Positions 1 to 7,208 of a stretch of 64,000 nucleotides of DNA are shown here, piece by piece. A program made the translations under genes and the position numbers. The first letter of the stretch is position 1, and the number at the start of each line of letters is the position of its first letter. Below the pieces are notes generated by a model. That model did not search any database and was not told the DNA's origin. It saw nothing but the letters and a program-made list of their open reading frames with translations. Where the stretch lies: the NCBI RefSeq assembly GCF_021390645.1, contig NZ_JAJEJT010000002.1, positions 1,054,001 to 1,118,000 of the forward strand. The letters run 5' to 3'. This stretch comes from Paraburkholderia flagellata. Lineage in GTDB: Bacteria; Pseudomonadota; Gammaproteobacteria; Burkholderiales; Burkholderiaceae.

Positions 1-283
1 CATGAAGAACGTGCCGGAGCGCAACGTGTCCCACGCGGCCGACACGCCGTTGACGCCAGTCATGCGTCACCCGCAGCTCGACAGAAGCTATTGGGGGCTC
101 GCGCACACCTTCCACCAGCGCGGCGGCAAGCGTCGCAATCGGGGTTGCAATCATGGTCAGTTCCAGGAGCAGCCCTGTTCCGGAGCAGACAGGCAAGAGC
201 GCGATCCGTCGAACACGCCGGCAGCCAAACACGACGCGTAGCTCCACATGAAAGCGACACCACTTCGAGATTTGGGCCTCGGG
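1..283. other. left edge, no confident gene
   Basis: No recognisable gene. On the minus strand an open frame starts with ATG at 154, has a weak GGAAC-like ribosome binding site, and runs off the left edge (about 51 codons). Its codon use is only mildly biased and I recognise no family. It could be the 5' end of a divergent gene or chance. The rest should contain the promoter of the lipoprotein gene that starts at 284. Confidence 0.25.
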
Positions 284-1057
284 ATGAATATAAAGATCGG
301 CGATAGATGCGTTGCAATTGACCTTCTGCGACGCCGTGCACGCTTCGCGATTCCAGTGCTTTGTGCCAGCGCGCTCCTGGCGAGTGGTTGCACTAGCACG
401 GCTGGATCACCCGGTTGTGAGCCGCAGGCGGGTACATTCGCACGCGAAGCACTTTTTCCAGCACGCGCTGGATACTACCGTGCCAACAGTGGCGACACTG
501 TCTCATCGGTGGCGTCCGGGCTCTCGCGCGATCCATCGTTGATCGCCCAGTGGAACAGTATGTCCGTCGACTCGACTCTCGTAACGGGTCAACTGTTGCG
601 CGTCGCGCCGGTCGCAGGGGCAGTCGCGGCACCCTCTGCGCCAGCGTGCGAAGCGCAGCCCGGAGGAAACAACGCCGGAAAGCACGAACTCGCGTGGCCG
701 GCGAACGGTCCGGTTCTGAAAGCGTACGGAACGGACGGCTCCAGAAATATGGTGATTGCCGTCGCTCCTGGTGCTCCTGTACGTGCCGCGCGAGGCGGCC
801 GGGTCGTGTACGTCGGTAGCCAGGTCAAGGCGTACGGAAAACTGATCGTGATTAAGCACGATAGTCACCTTCTGACCGCGTATGGCAACACGGGACGAGT
901 CCTTGTCCGGGAAGGTGCTGTCGTCACCAGGGGGCAGGTCATCGCGGATGTGGGCGATCAGTCGGATGAAAACCGCTCACTCATATTCGAGGTTCGGCAG
1001 GACCGTGTTGCCGTCGATCCCGCGACATTCCTGCCTGCGTGCCAACAGGCAATGTGA
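284..1057 (+). CDS. LysM and degenerate M23/LytM-domain lipoprotein, NlpD/EnvC-like
   Basis: Probable lipoprotein of the cell envelope. The N-terminus has a basic n-region (RRRAR), a hydrophobic stretch and a lipobox LASG|C, so it should be lipidated after Sec export. A LysM-like segment (YYRANSGDTVSSVAS and following) precedes a C-terminal M23/LytM fold. The metal ligands of active M23 peptidases are missing: the usual His-x-His of 'YAHL' reads TAYGN, and the last strand reads LIFEVR instead of LHFEVR. By analogy with EnvC/NlpD it is therefore more likely an activator of an N-acetylmuramyl-L-alanine amidase than an enzyme (inference). I chose ATG 284 because it gives a compact signal peptide; ATG 248 in the same frame is possible. 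An RlpA-like gene follows on the same strand, which suggests a peptidoglycan/division theme. Confidence 0.8.
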   Translation: MNIKIGDRCVAIDLLRRRARFAIPVLCASALLASGCTSTAGSPGCEPQAGTFAREALFPARAGYYRANSGDTVSSVASGLSRDPSLIAQWNSMSVDSTLVTGQLLRVAPVAGAVAAPSAPACEAQPGGNNAGKHELAWPANGPVLKAYGTDGSRNMVIAVAPGAPVRAARGGRVVYVGSQVKAYGKLIVIKHDSHLLTAYGNTGRVLVREGAVVTRGQVIADVGDQSDENRSLIFEVRQDRVAVDPATFLPACQQAM

Positions 1058-1182
1058 ATTCGACAGAGGGCGGAAACAAAGCGCAAGACCGCTCAAGCAG
1101 ACGGTTCTTCGAGGCGACTGCAACGCATGTCATCCAGCTCTGTATCGACCTGCCGTATTCATAGACAACACAGGTTAATCCC

Positions 1183-1734
1183 GTGATCAGAAAGACGCGT
1201 CATATCAGGTTGGCCATCATGATGTCTGCGGCGGCTGTGCTGGCCGGCTGCGCGCGGAACCCCCTGGCCCACAATTCGAAGGTCACGGCACCGCGCAATG
1301 ACTCTGGAAGCAACGATCATCCGGAATCCGAACATCCGGGCGCCGTTTCTCCTGAAACGTCGCGCGACAGCGCACTGGGACAACGCGTGTTCCGCCAGTC
1401 GGGCGTTGCCTCGTGGTATGGACGCGCGTTTAACGGTCGTCGCACGGCAAACGGCGAGCGCTTCAACACGAACGCCATGACCGCCGCGCACAGAACCTTG
1501 CCGCTCGGTTCGTATGTGCGAGTGACACTTGAGCGTACTGGAAAATCCGTCACCGTCCGTATCAACGATCGCGGACCGTTTTGCTCCCATCGAATCATCG
1601 ATCTTTCATACGCTGCGGCATCCGCATTGGGGATACAGAGAACAGGAACGGGTCGCGTCGTAGTCGAAGCGGTTGGTTCGACGACTCTATTCCAGGCCAA
1701 ATCGCGAAAAGGCGAAAGTCAGAGGCTTGGCTAA
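1183..1734 (+). CDS. RlpA-like septal lipoprotein (double-psi beta-barrel)
   Basis: RlpA-family protein, related to the lytic transglycosylase that cleaves denuded glycan strands at the septum. It starts with GTG, has a lipobox (VLAG|C) near residue 22 and a low-complexity linker, then a DPBB domain from about residue 73 ([19 protein letters not shown]). The Glu of ANGERF and the Asp of INDRGP correspond to the catalytic pair described for Pseudomonas RlpA, so activity is plausible. There is no C-terminal SPOR domain, so it would not be recruited to septal glycan by the usual route. It is about 180 residues, shorter than E. coli RlpA. A paralogue lies at 57286-57762 and shares the [22 protein letters not shown] and RINDRGP blocks. 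Confidence 0.85.
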   Translation: MIRKTRHIRLAIMMSAAAVLAGCARNPLAHNSKVTAPRNDSGSNDHPESEHPGAVSPETSRDSALGQRVFRQSGVASWYGRAFNGRRTANGERFNTNAMTAAHRTLPLGSYVRVTLERTGKSVTVRINDRGPFCSHRIIDLSYAAASALGIQRTGTGRVVVEAVGSTTLFQAKSRKGESQRLG

Positions 1735-1738
1735 GCAG

Positions 1739-2188
1739 ATGAGAACCCGTCCGGTGAAGGCAGGCAGGCCATTTTTGACAAAGGCAATGCTCCTGCCGCT
1801 GCCTGAGTCACGCGTCCTGGCCTTGTCACTCGAGCATCATCTTTCCCTGGCGACGCTTCGCGCAGGTCGCGGCGACTTCTATCAAATGAGTTGCCTGTTG
1901 AGGGCAATTTATCTCTCATACTTCATCGATGGTGAACTGAAAGACGTCACCCCAGTGTTATTCACCTGCGCAGAACAGGCACTCGGCAAAATCGTCGATC
2001 GGCAGGAGAGCGGGGAGGGTTGGTCAATTGCGGTTGACGAATGGCGGGTGATCACCCCGATACTAGCCATACTAGACCGTCAGCTATCCTGCGTTTCACG
2101 ACACATCTTCGAACGGGCGTGGGCACGTTTGCTGAACTTTGTCTCCAGCGATCTGGAATCGCCGATTCGCGATGAACGACGGCAGTAG
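1739..2188 (+). CDS. hypothetical protein, about 149 aa
   Basis: Small cytoplasmic protein with no signal peptide or membrane segment. The likely start is ATG 1739, five bases after the RlpA stop, which suggests translation coupled to the upstream gene. Visible features are a basic N-terminus and a helical core (LALSLEHHLSLATLRAGRG, LLRAIYLSYFIDGELKD) followed by an acidic tail (DLESPIRDERRQ). I do not recognise a family with certainty; similar short helical proteins occur in Burkholderia, but no function can be assigned from sequence. A longer frame from 1673 overlaps the RlpA gene and is less likely. Confidence 0.6.
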   Translation: MRTRPVKAGRPFLTKAMLLPLPESRVLALSLEHHLSLATLRAGRGDFYQMSCLLRAIYLSYFIDGELKDVTPVLFTCAEQALGKIVDRQESGEGWSIAVDEWRVITPILAILDRQLSCVSRHIFERAWARLLNFVSSDLESPIRDERRQ

Positions 2189-2334
2189 CTCGTCGTACAT
2201 CTTAACCAAGGTGATTCCGTTGAAATCTGCAGGCCAGGTAAATGGATTCTGCTTCACTGCATCCCATCGTCCTGGCCTCCGAAACTCGCGATTGATACCG
2301 TGATTTTCGCGGTAACTCGATACTTACCCGTCAG

Positions 2335-3918
2335 TCAGAAGTTGCCGAAGAAGCCGCGCGCCGCGACCATGCAGAACGGCGCGACGATGCCGCCGTGGTA
2401 GTCCTGGAGGACGGCGGACATGCCGCCATCCGTGGCGCCCGCCTGGACCGCCTGTGCGGCGACTGCCGCTTCGGCCTGAGCAAAGCCTGCCTTCACTGCG
2501 GCAAACGGATCGTTCGCGACAGGCGCGGAATCGACGTCCAGCACGCTCGTCAGGCCCGGCGCAACTTTGGCGTTTTTCCAGTAGGCCTGTTCGATCGCCG
2601 CGTTGAAGAAGAACACGGTCGGGTCGAGGTGGCCACCGCATAGCAGCACGGGTGAGCGCGGCACCCAGTTGCGCAGATCGTTGCGCTTGAAAGCCTGCCG
2701 CAGCGGCTGAGCCGGAGTCGCAGCCGGGGCCATCGCAGCGCTCGGCGTGGGATACGCGCCATCCGGGTTGACGATCTGGTCTTCGAGGATGCTCAGACGA
2801 TAGCTATTGCGCACGAGATTCGCTGTGCCGAATCCCAACGCGAATAGCGGCGTCAATTGAGCAGGCGCGAGGGGTGGCGCAAGAGGCGGCGTCAACGAAG
2901 CGAACTGCGGCGCAGGCGGCGTGCTGCTGAAGAGTTGCGTTGCGGGCAATTTTCCGCTGGCGAACAACGCATCCATCGACGTGACGCTCGGCAGCAGACT
3001 TTCTATGCCGGGGGCATAGGCCGCCTCGAAAAAGTCGCCTGGCTTGCGATAGATATTGCCGTATGCGTGCTGGTAGCTCGTGGTCACCAGCACCGTAAAA
3101 ATCGTCGAGCCGAGGTCGACCTCGCCCTGGACCAGCGCGTCCGCCATCGCGCCGAGCGCGTACGGGCCCGAGCCGGGTGCGGAGGCCGTGACGTTGATCC
3201 CGGCGGCCTGCAACGCGCGATGGGTGGCGAGCGCCACGTAGCCGCCCTGCGAATAGCCGGTGACGAACAGCTTGCCGTTCTCTCGCGTCTTGTTTGCCGG
3301 GTCGGGAAGGGCCATCGCGAAGCGGGCCGCGCGTAACGAATCGATCATATCGGCCGACTGCTGGTCACCGTTCAGATAGGGGTGGTACGGCAATGGCGAG
3401 CCTGCGTAGCCGGCATAGTTGCTTGCCACGACGATATACCCTTGCGCCGCGTAAATCGCCGCCACGGCAATGCCTTCGCCGGCGCCGTCGCCGTTGGCCG
3501 GGTCCGTTTGGGTAATGTCGGCGATGTTGTAGTTGCGGTAGGTAGTCGTTCCGTGCGCATACAGCATGAGGGGGCGCGGACCCGTACACGAGGCGCCGCC
3601 GCCAGGAATCATCAGCGCGGCGCTGGACATCGTGGGTTCTCCTGCGCCGCCTATCGTGAGGTAGCGGAAGTACTTGATTTCGATATCGCAGCGCGGCGTG
3701 CCGGCGACCTGCAGCAATTGCTGGCCCGTAGCGTTCGTTCCTAAAAGCTTCGTGAAGTCACCCGCGCTCAGGCGCAAGCTCGTTCGTTGCTCGACCAACT
3801 GGCCGCGGAAAAAGCAGCTCAAACCGCTGCAGGTTGAACCGGCCTGCACGACAACGCTGGCGCTCGACAAAAAGAAAGCCAGCAGTACCCAACCCGTCTT
3901 AAGAATCGCTGCTCGCAT
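2335..3918 (-). CDS. secreted alpha/beta hydrolase, lipase-like
   Basis: Exported serine hydrolase of 527 residues. ATG 3918 follows a good GGAG ribosome binding site and begins a Sec signal peptide (MRAAILKTGWVLLAFFLSS, cleavage near VQAG). The fold shows the oxyanion-side HGTTT, the nucleophile elbow GYSQGG (Ser near residue 223), a candidate acid in GGHLDPTV and a candidate catalytic His in DYHGG close to the C-terminus. Several Cys in the mature N-terminus (STCSGLSC) suggest disulphides. Family resemblance is to the secretory lipase / prolyl-oligopeptidase-like hydrolases; substrate unknown. It sits just downstream of the T6SS tip genes on the same strand but has its own signal peptide and a 275-bp gap, so I treat it as independently secreted. 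Confidence 0.8.
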   Translation of the reverse strand: MRAAILKTGWVLLAFFLSSASVVVQAGSTCSGLSCFFRGQLVEQRTSLRLSAGDFTKLLGTNATGQQLLQVAGTPRCDIEIKYFRYLTIGGAGEPTMSSAALMIPGGGASCTGPRPLMLYAHGTTTYRNYNIADITQTDPANGDGAGEGIAVAAIYAAQGYIVVASNYAGYAGSPLPYHPYLNGDQQSADMIDSLRAARFAMALPDPANKTRENGKLFVTGYSQGGYVALATHRALQAAGINVTASAPGSGPYALGAMADALVQGEVDLGSTIFTVLVTTSYQHAYGNIYRKPGDFFEAAYAPGIESLLPSVTSMDALFASGKLPATQLFSSTPPAPQFASLTPPLAPPLAPAQLTPLFALGFGTANLVRNSYRLSILEDQIVNPDGAYPTPSAAMAPAATPAQPLRQAFKRNDLRNWVPRSPVLLCGGHLDPTVFFFNAAIEQAYWKNAKVAPGLTSVLDVDSAPVANDPFAAVKAGFAQAEAAVAAQAVQAGATDGGMSAVLQDYHGGIVAPFCMVAARGFFGNF

Positions 3919-4193
3919 TTCACGCTCCGTTTTTGTTGGTGTTCGGAAAATGGGGCTGCCTTGCAGAGTCAAACGAGTATAGGTAAACGAAATCGCTGAT
4001 TGCTACTTGTTGTGGGAACAATTTTCCAGTGAAGCGTCTTATGAAGAAATTGCGCCAGCATTTCGTAGGAGGAAATGAGCGTATGTAATTAAACTTTATG
4101 TGCGAAGCCTGATCGCAAAATGAAAGCACACCCAGTTCGCTCAGGTCCGAGTTTCGTCCCCCCCGGCGATGGCTGTATTCGCAACGGGACGCT

Positions 4194-4589
4194 TTACGGC
4201 ACGAGCGTAGAAACCTGCCCCGGCTGAACCACCTTGATCACGCCGCCCCACATGCAAACGAGCGTAGCCTGAGCATCCAGCGTCGGCATAGCGCCGAGCG
4301 TGACGGTTGGCGCACCACCAGGAATCCATGGCGACGGCGTTGCCGGAACGCAGGGCATGGGCGTGAAAACGCCCAGGGCAGCGGCAGTTGCGGCGATCAC
4401 CGTGGGGTTCGCCGGGCTTTGGCACAGGGCGAACGGCGTGATATTGGCGACGGGAATCGAGTCGGCAATCGTCGCGGCAGGCACCCCGCCCACGAGCACA
4501 CGATTGACAGGCATAACGTTCAGCGTGCCTGGCGCGCCGCCAAAGGAACATTGGAGTGTGGCGCCGGCGCAGACTTGTGGACTTGTCAT
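4194..4589 (-). CDS. DUF4280 PAAR-like T6SS spike tip protein
   Basis: PAAR-like protein of 131 residues that should cap the VgrG spike. It has the DUF4280 pattern: an N-terminal GATLQCSFG strand, ATIADS-x-PVANI, CQSPANPTV, a PCVPATPSPW segment and a C-terminal LVCMWGGVI...PGQ. Conserved Cys and Gly/Pro-rich turns recur through the protein. A strong AGGAG ribosome binding site precedes ATG 4589. It is the last T6SS-linked gene of the leftward arm, after vgrG and the MORN protein. There is no C-terminal extension, so it carries no fused toxin; a separate cargo would have to bind it or VgrG. Confidence 0.85.
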   Translation of the reverse strand: MTSPQVCAGATLQCSFGGAPGTLNVMPVNRVLVGGVPAATIADSIPVANITPFALCQSPANPTVIAATAAALGVFTPMPCVPATPSPWIPGGAPTVTLGAMPTLDAQATLVCMWGGVIKVVQPGQVSTLVP

Positions 4590-4635
4590 CGTGTGGCTCC
4601 TTTTCGTGTTGCCATGCGGGCTTTGCAGGCCGGAA

Positions 4636-5181
4636 TCAGGCCGAAGACGGATTGGCGAGCGATTGCCACCACTGCTTCCAGCGTGGCAGCGGCTTGCCGT
4701 CCGCCGCTATCGGACGGCGGTCGTCGGTATAGCGTTTCGCGGCTTCGAGCGGCTTTCCCGCGTTGAACGGTTGCCGCAGCGCGAGGGACCCATTCGGATG
4801 GAAGCGTTGCAAGACGCCATGCAGCTTGCCGTTGCGGTAATGCGCTTCTTCAAGCAGCGTGCCGTCGGCCAGCCACGTGCGCGAAATGCCGTGCAGCACG
4901 CCGTGCGCGTAGTGGGCCTCGCGCTGGATCTTGCCGTCGGGGAAATAGAAAAGCGTTTTGCCGTCGAGCTTGCCGCTCGCATATTGCACCTGCGCCGAGG
5001 GGCTACCCTCAGGATAGAAGTAGGTGGCTGGACCGCTGAGCACACCGTTTGCATAACGAATCATCGCCACGGGACGGCCTTCGGACTCGATGCGAACCGG
5101 ACCGTGCAGCACGCCGCCCAGCGTCGAGCCTTCGATGCGCGTGTCGTCGCGTTCTATTGTGACCGGCTGAATCGTCTCCAT
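4636..5181 (-). CDS. MORN-repeat (YwqK-like) protein next to vgrG
   Basis: Protein of 181 residues built of MORN/YwqK-type repeats. At least five copies of the G-x-L-x-G-x-x-x-x-[FY]-x-x-x-G pattern are visible (LSGPATYFYPEGSP, LDGKTLFYFPDGKI, LHGISRTWLADGTL, LHGVLQRFHPNGSL). No signal peptide or membrane segment. It starts seven bases after the vgrG stop, with the ribosome binding site GAGGCG overlapping that stop, so it is cotranslated with vgrG and followed by the PAAR-like gene. In other genomes such repeats are annotated as 'toxin-antitoxin YwqK family antitoxin'. In this position an immunity, adaptor or cargo role is possible, but the sequence does not decide. Confidence 0.75.
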   Translation of the reverse strand: METIQPVTIERDDTRIEGSTLGGVLHGPVRIESEGRPVAMIRYANGVLSGPATYFYPEGSPSAQVQYASGKLDGKTLFYFPDGKIQREAHYAHGVLHGISRTWLADGTLLEEAHYRNGKLHGVLQRFHPNGSLALRQPFNAGKPLEAAKRYTDDRRPIAADGKPLPRWKQWWQSLANPSSA

Positions 5182-5188
5182 GTTCGCC

Positions 5189-7177
5189 TCAGTTGATCTT
5201 CACAATGCCGCCCTTGACCACCAGCATGCCGCCTCCGTCCACCGTCTGCTGCACGGCGCCCTTGTTCGTCACGCTCTGCGCCTCGTTCGAAAGCGTGCCG
5301 TCCGATTTGTTGGTGAGCGATGTCCCGGCCTGATTCGTGAGCGCCACAGCAGCCTGATTCGTAAGCGATGCATCGCTCTTCGCCGTGAGGTTGCCCGTGC
5401 TTTGCAAGGTGAGCGTTCCGCTTACCTTGATGGTGAGGTTGCCGTCCACGGTGAGCGTCATGTTGCCCGTCACGGTCTGATCGAGATTGCCGCCCACCGT
5501 GCGCGTTTCGTTGCCGCCAGCTTTCACGGTGCGCGCGCCTTTGATGTCGACCGTTTCGTCGCCGGTCTTCACCGTCGTGCTGCGGTTGCCTTGTTCGACC
5601 GAAAGCGTATCGTTGCCTTCCTTGATCGTATGTGTACGGTCGTTCTTGATCGTGCTGGTTTCGTTGTGGTCGATGGTCCACGTGGCGTCGTTGATTACTT
5701 TGGCATTCAAGTCCTTCTGCGCCTGCAGGAAAACTTCTTCGCTGTCCTGCTTGTCTTCGAAGCGCAGTTCGTTGAAGCCGTTGCCCCCCTTCGAGGTATT
5801 CGTCTTGATGCCGGACTGCGTCTGGTTGTCGGGCAGCGTATAGGGCGGCAAGTTCGCCCCGTTATAGACGCTGCCGGTGATGAGCGGCCGGTCGGGATCG
5901 CCGTCGATGAAGGTCACCACGACCTCGTCGCCCACGCGCGGCATGAACTGCATGCCAAAGCGCTTGCTCGCCCAGGGCTGCGCCACGCGAATCCAGCATG
6001 AACTCTGCTCGTCGTTCTGGCCGTCACGGTCCCAGTGAAATTGAACCTTCACGCGGCCATACTGATCGGTCCACAATTCCTCGCCGCTCTTGCCGACCAC
6101 CGTCGCGGTCTGCGTGGGCATGAAGGGCCGCGGCGTCGTGCGTGCGGGGCGCCAGGCCGTCGCAAAGGGAAACGCTTCGAAGCGGTTGCGATAGCGGTTG
6201 TGATCGGCTTCGTGGACCACGCTGCGCACGACCCATTCGATGTTGGCGTCGCTCGATTCGTGATCTGCCAGCGTGAAGCGGCAGCCCGGCGCGAGCGCGC
6301 GGCAATCGCTTTCGCCTATGAGCAGCCGTGTGGGCGCGCGCAATGCGTCCACACGATGCTTTGAAAGCGTGGAGCCATCGCCGCTGGTAGCGTAGCGTCC
6401 CGGATACTCGTACACGCCGTGTCCGTTCGATGCCGCTTGCGCCTGCGAATAGAGTTGTGCGCTCGGCGTTTCCCATGCGTAATCGGTATGCGAGAAGATG
6501 CCGGTGGCCGTTTCTTCGACGACCTCGCAGTGAACGATCTGCGTCGATTCGCGCGCGCCACTCGTGCCGCCCGTGTAGTGCAGCGTCGCGTCGCCGGGCA
6601 GCGGCGTGAAGGCGTCGTTACTGTCGGCAATAACGAGTGTATGGCTACCTGTATCGTGGCGGAAAAAATAAAACCAGCCTTCCTCCTCACAAAGACGGCT
6701 GACGAACGCAAAGTCGGACTCCGCGTACTGCACGCACCATTCGCGCGTGGCAGGGGTGCCCGTGACCGAGAACGAGTAGTCCGTCAAGCTGTGACCCGCC
6801 AATACCGCCTGAATGATTTCCTGAGCGTTTTTACCCTGAAATATGCGGTTATTTCGTGAGAGCGTGAGGAGCCAGAGCCACGAGCGCAACTCGAGCGTGA
6901 AGTGGCTCGTGTCCACCGTGGAGGGCAACTGCGCGGCGCGCGTGCACACGGCATCGATGAGGCGCGGCGACTCGCCCCACGCGAGCGAGAGCGTTGCATG
7001 ATTGCCGGTCATGCCCGAAGGCGCGGGTGGCGGCAATCCTCCATGGGCGCGCAGCGTCAGTGCGGTGGGGGCGTCCAGTGCCTCGCGCGCATCGAAACTG
7101 GCGGGAAAAAGCGTGCTGAACGCACTTCCGGTGAGGCTGATGCGTGCATCGGTAGCGGCGAAAATGGGGCGGTTCAT
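5189..7177 (-). CDS. vgrG: T6SS spike protein VgrG (TssI)
   Basis: Trimeric puncturing spike of the type VI secretion system, 662 residues. The N-terminal gp27-like part includes the conserved IFQGKNAQEII and CVQYAESDFAFVSRLCEEEGWFY-type stretch. The gp5-like OB domain carries LWTDQYGRVKVQFHWDRDG and CWIRVAQPWA. A threonine/valine-rich beta-helix follows (repeats of the type TVKTGDETVDIKGARTV). It ends at KGGIVKIN with no extra enzymatic domain, so this is a structural rather than an evolved VgrG. It lies 31 bp after clpV and upstream of the MORN and PAAR-like genes, which are likely cotranscribed. Confidence 0.95.
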   Translation of the reverse strand: MNRPIFAATDARISLTGSAFSTLFPASFDAREALDAPTALTLRAHGGLPPPAPSGMTGNHATLSLAWGESPRLIDAVCTRAAQLPSTVDTSHFTLELRSWLWLLTLSRNNRIFQGKNAQEIIQAVLAGHSLTDYSFSVTGTPATREWCVQYAESDFAFVSRLCEEEGWFYFFRHDTGSHTLVIADSNDAFTPLPGDATLHYTGGTSGARESTQIVHCEVVEETATGIFSHTDYAWETPSAQLYSQAQAASNGHGVYEYPGRYATSGDGSTLSKHRVDALRAPTRLLIGESDCRALAPGCRFTLADHESSDANIEWVVRSVVHEADHNRYRNRFEAFPFATAWRPARTTPRPFMPTQTATVVGKSGEELWTDQYGRVKVQFHWDRDGQNDEQSSCWIRVAQPWASKRFGMQFMPRVGDEVVVTFIDGDPDRPLITGSVYNGANLPPYTLPDNQTQSGIKTNTSKGGNGFNELRFEDKQDSEEVFLQAQKDLNAKVINDATWTIDHNETSTIKNDRTHTIKEGNDTLSVEQGNRSTTVKTGDETVDIKGARTVKAGGNETRTVGGNLDQTVTGNMTLTVDGNLTIKVSGTLTLQSTGNLTAKSDASLTNQAAVALTNQAGTSLTNKSDGTLSNEAQSVTNKGAVQQTVDGGGMLVVKGGIVKIN

Positions 7178-7208
7178 CGTCTGGATTATGTTCGGGTCGT
7201 GTGCGTCG

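Noticed and set aside
2335..3918. Calling the lipase a T6SS (Tle) effector
   Set aside because: Clear Sec signal peptide, own ribosome binding site, and no MIX, PAAR or Rhs marker.
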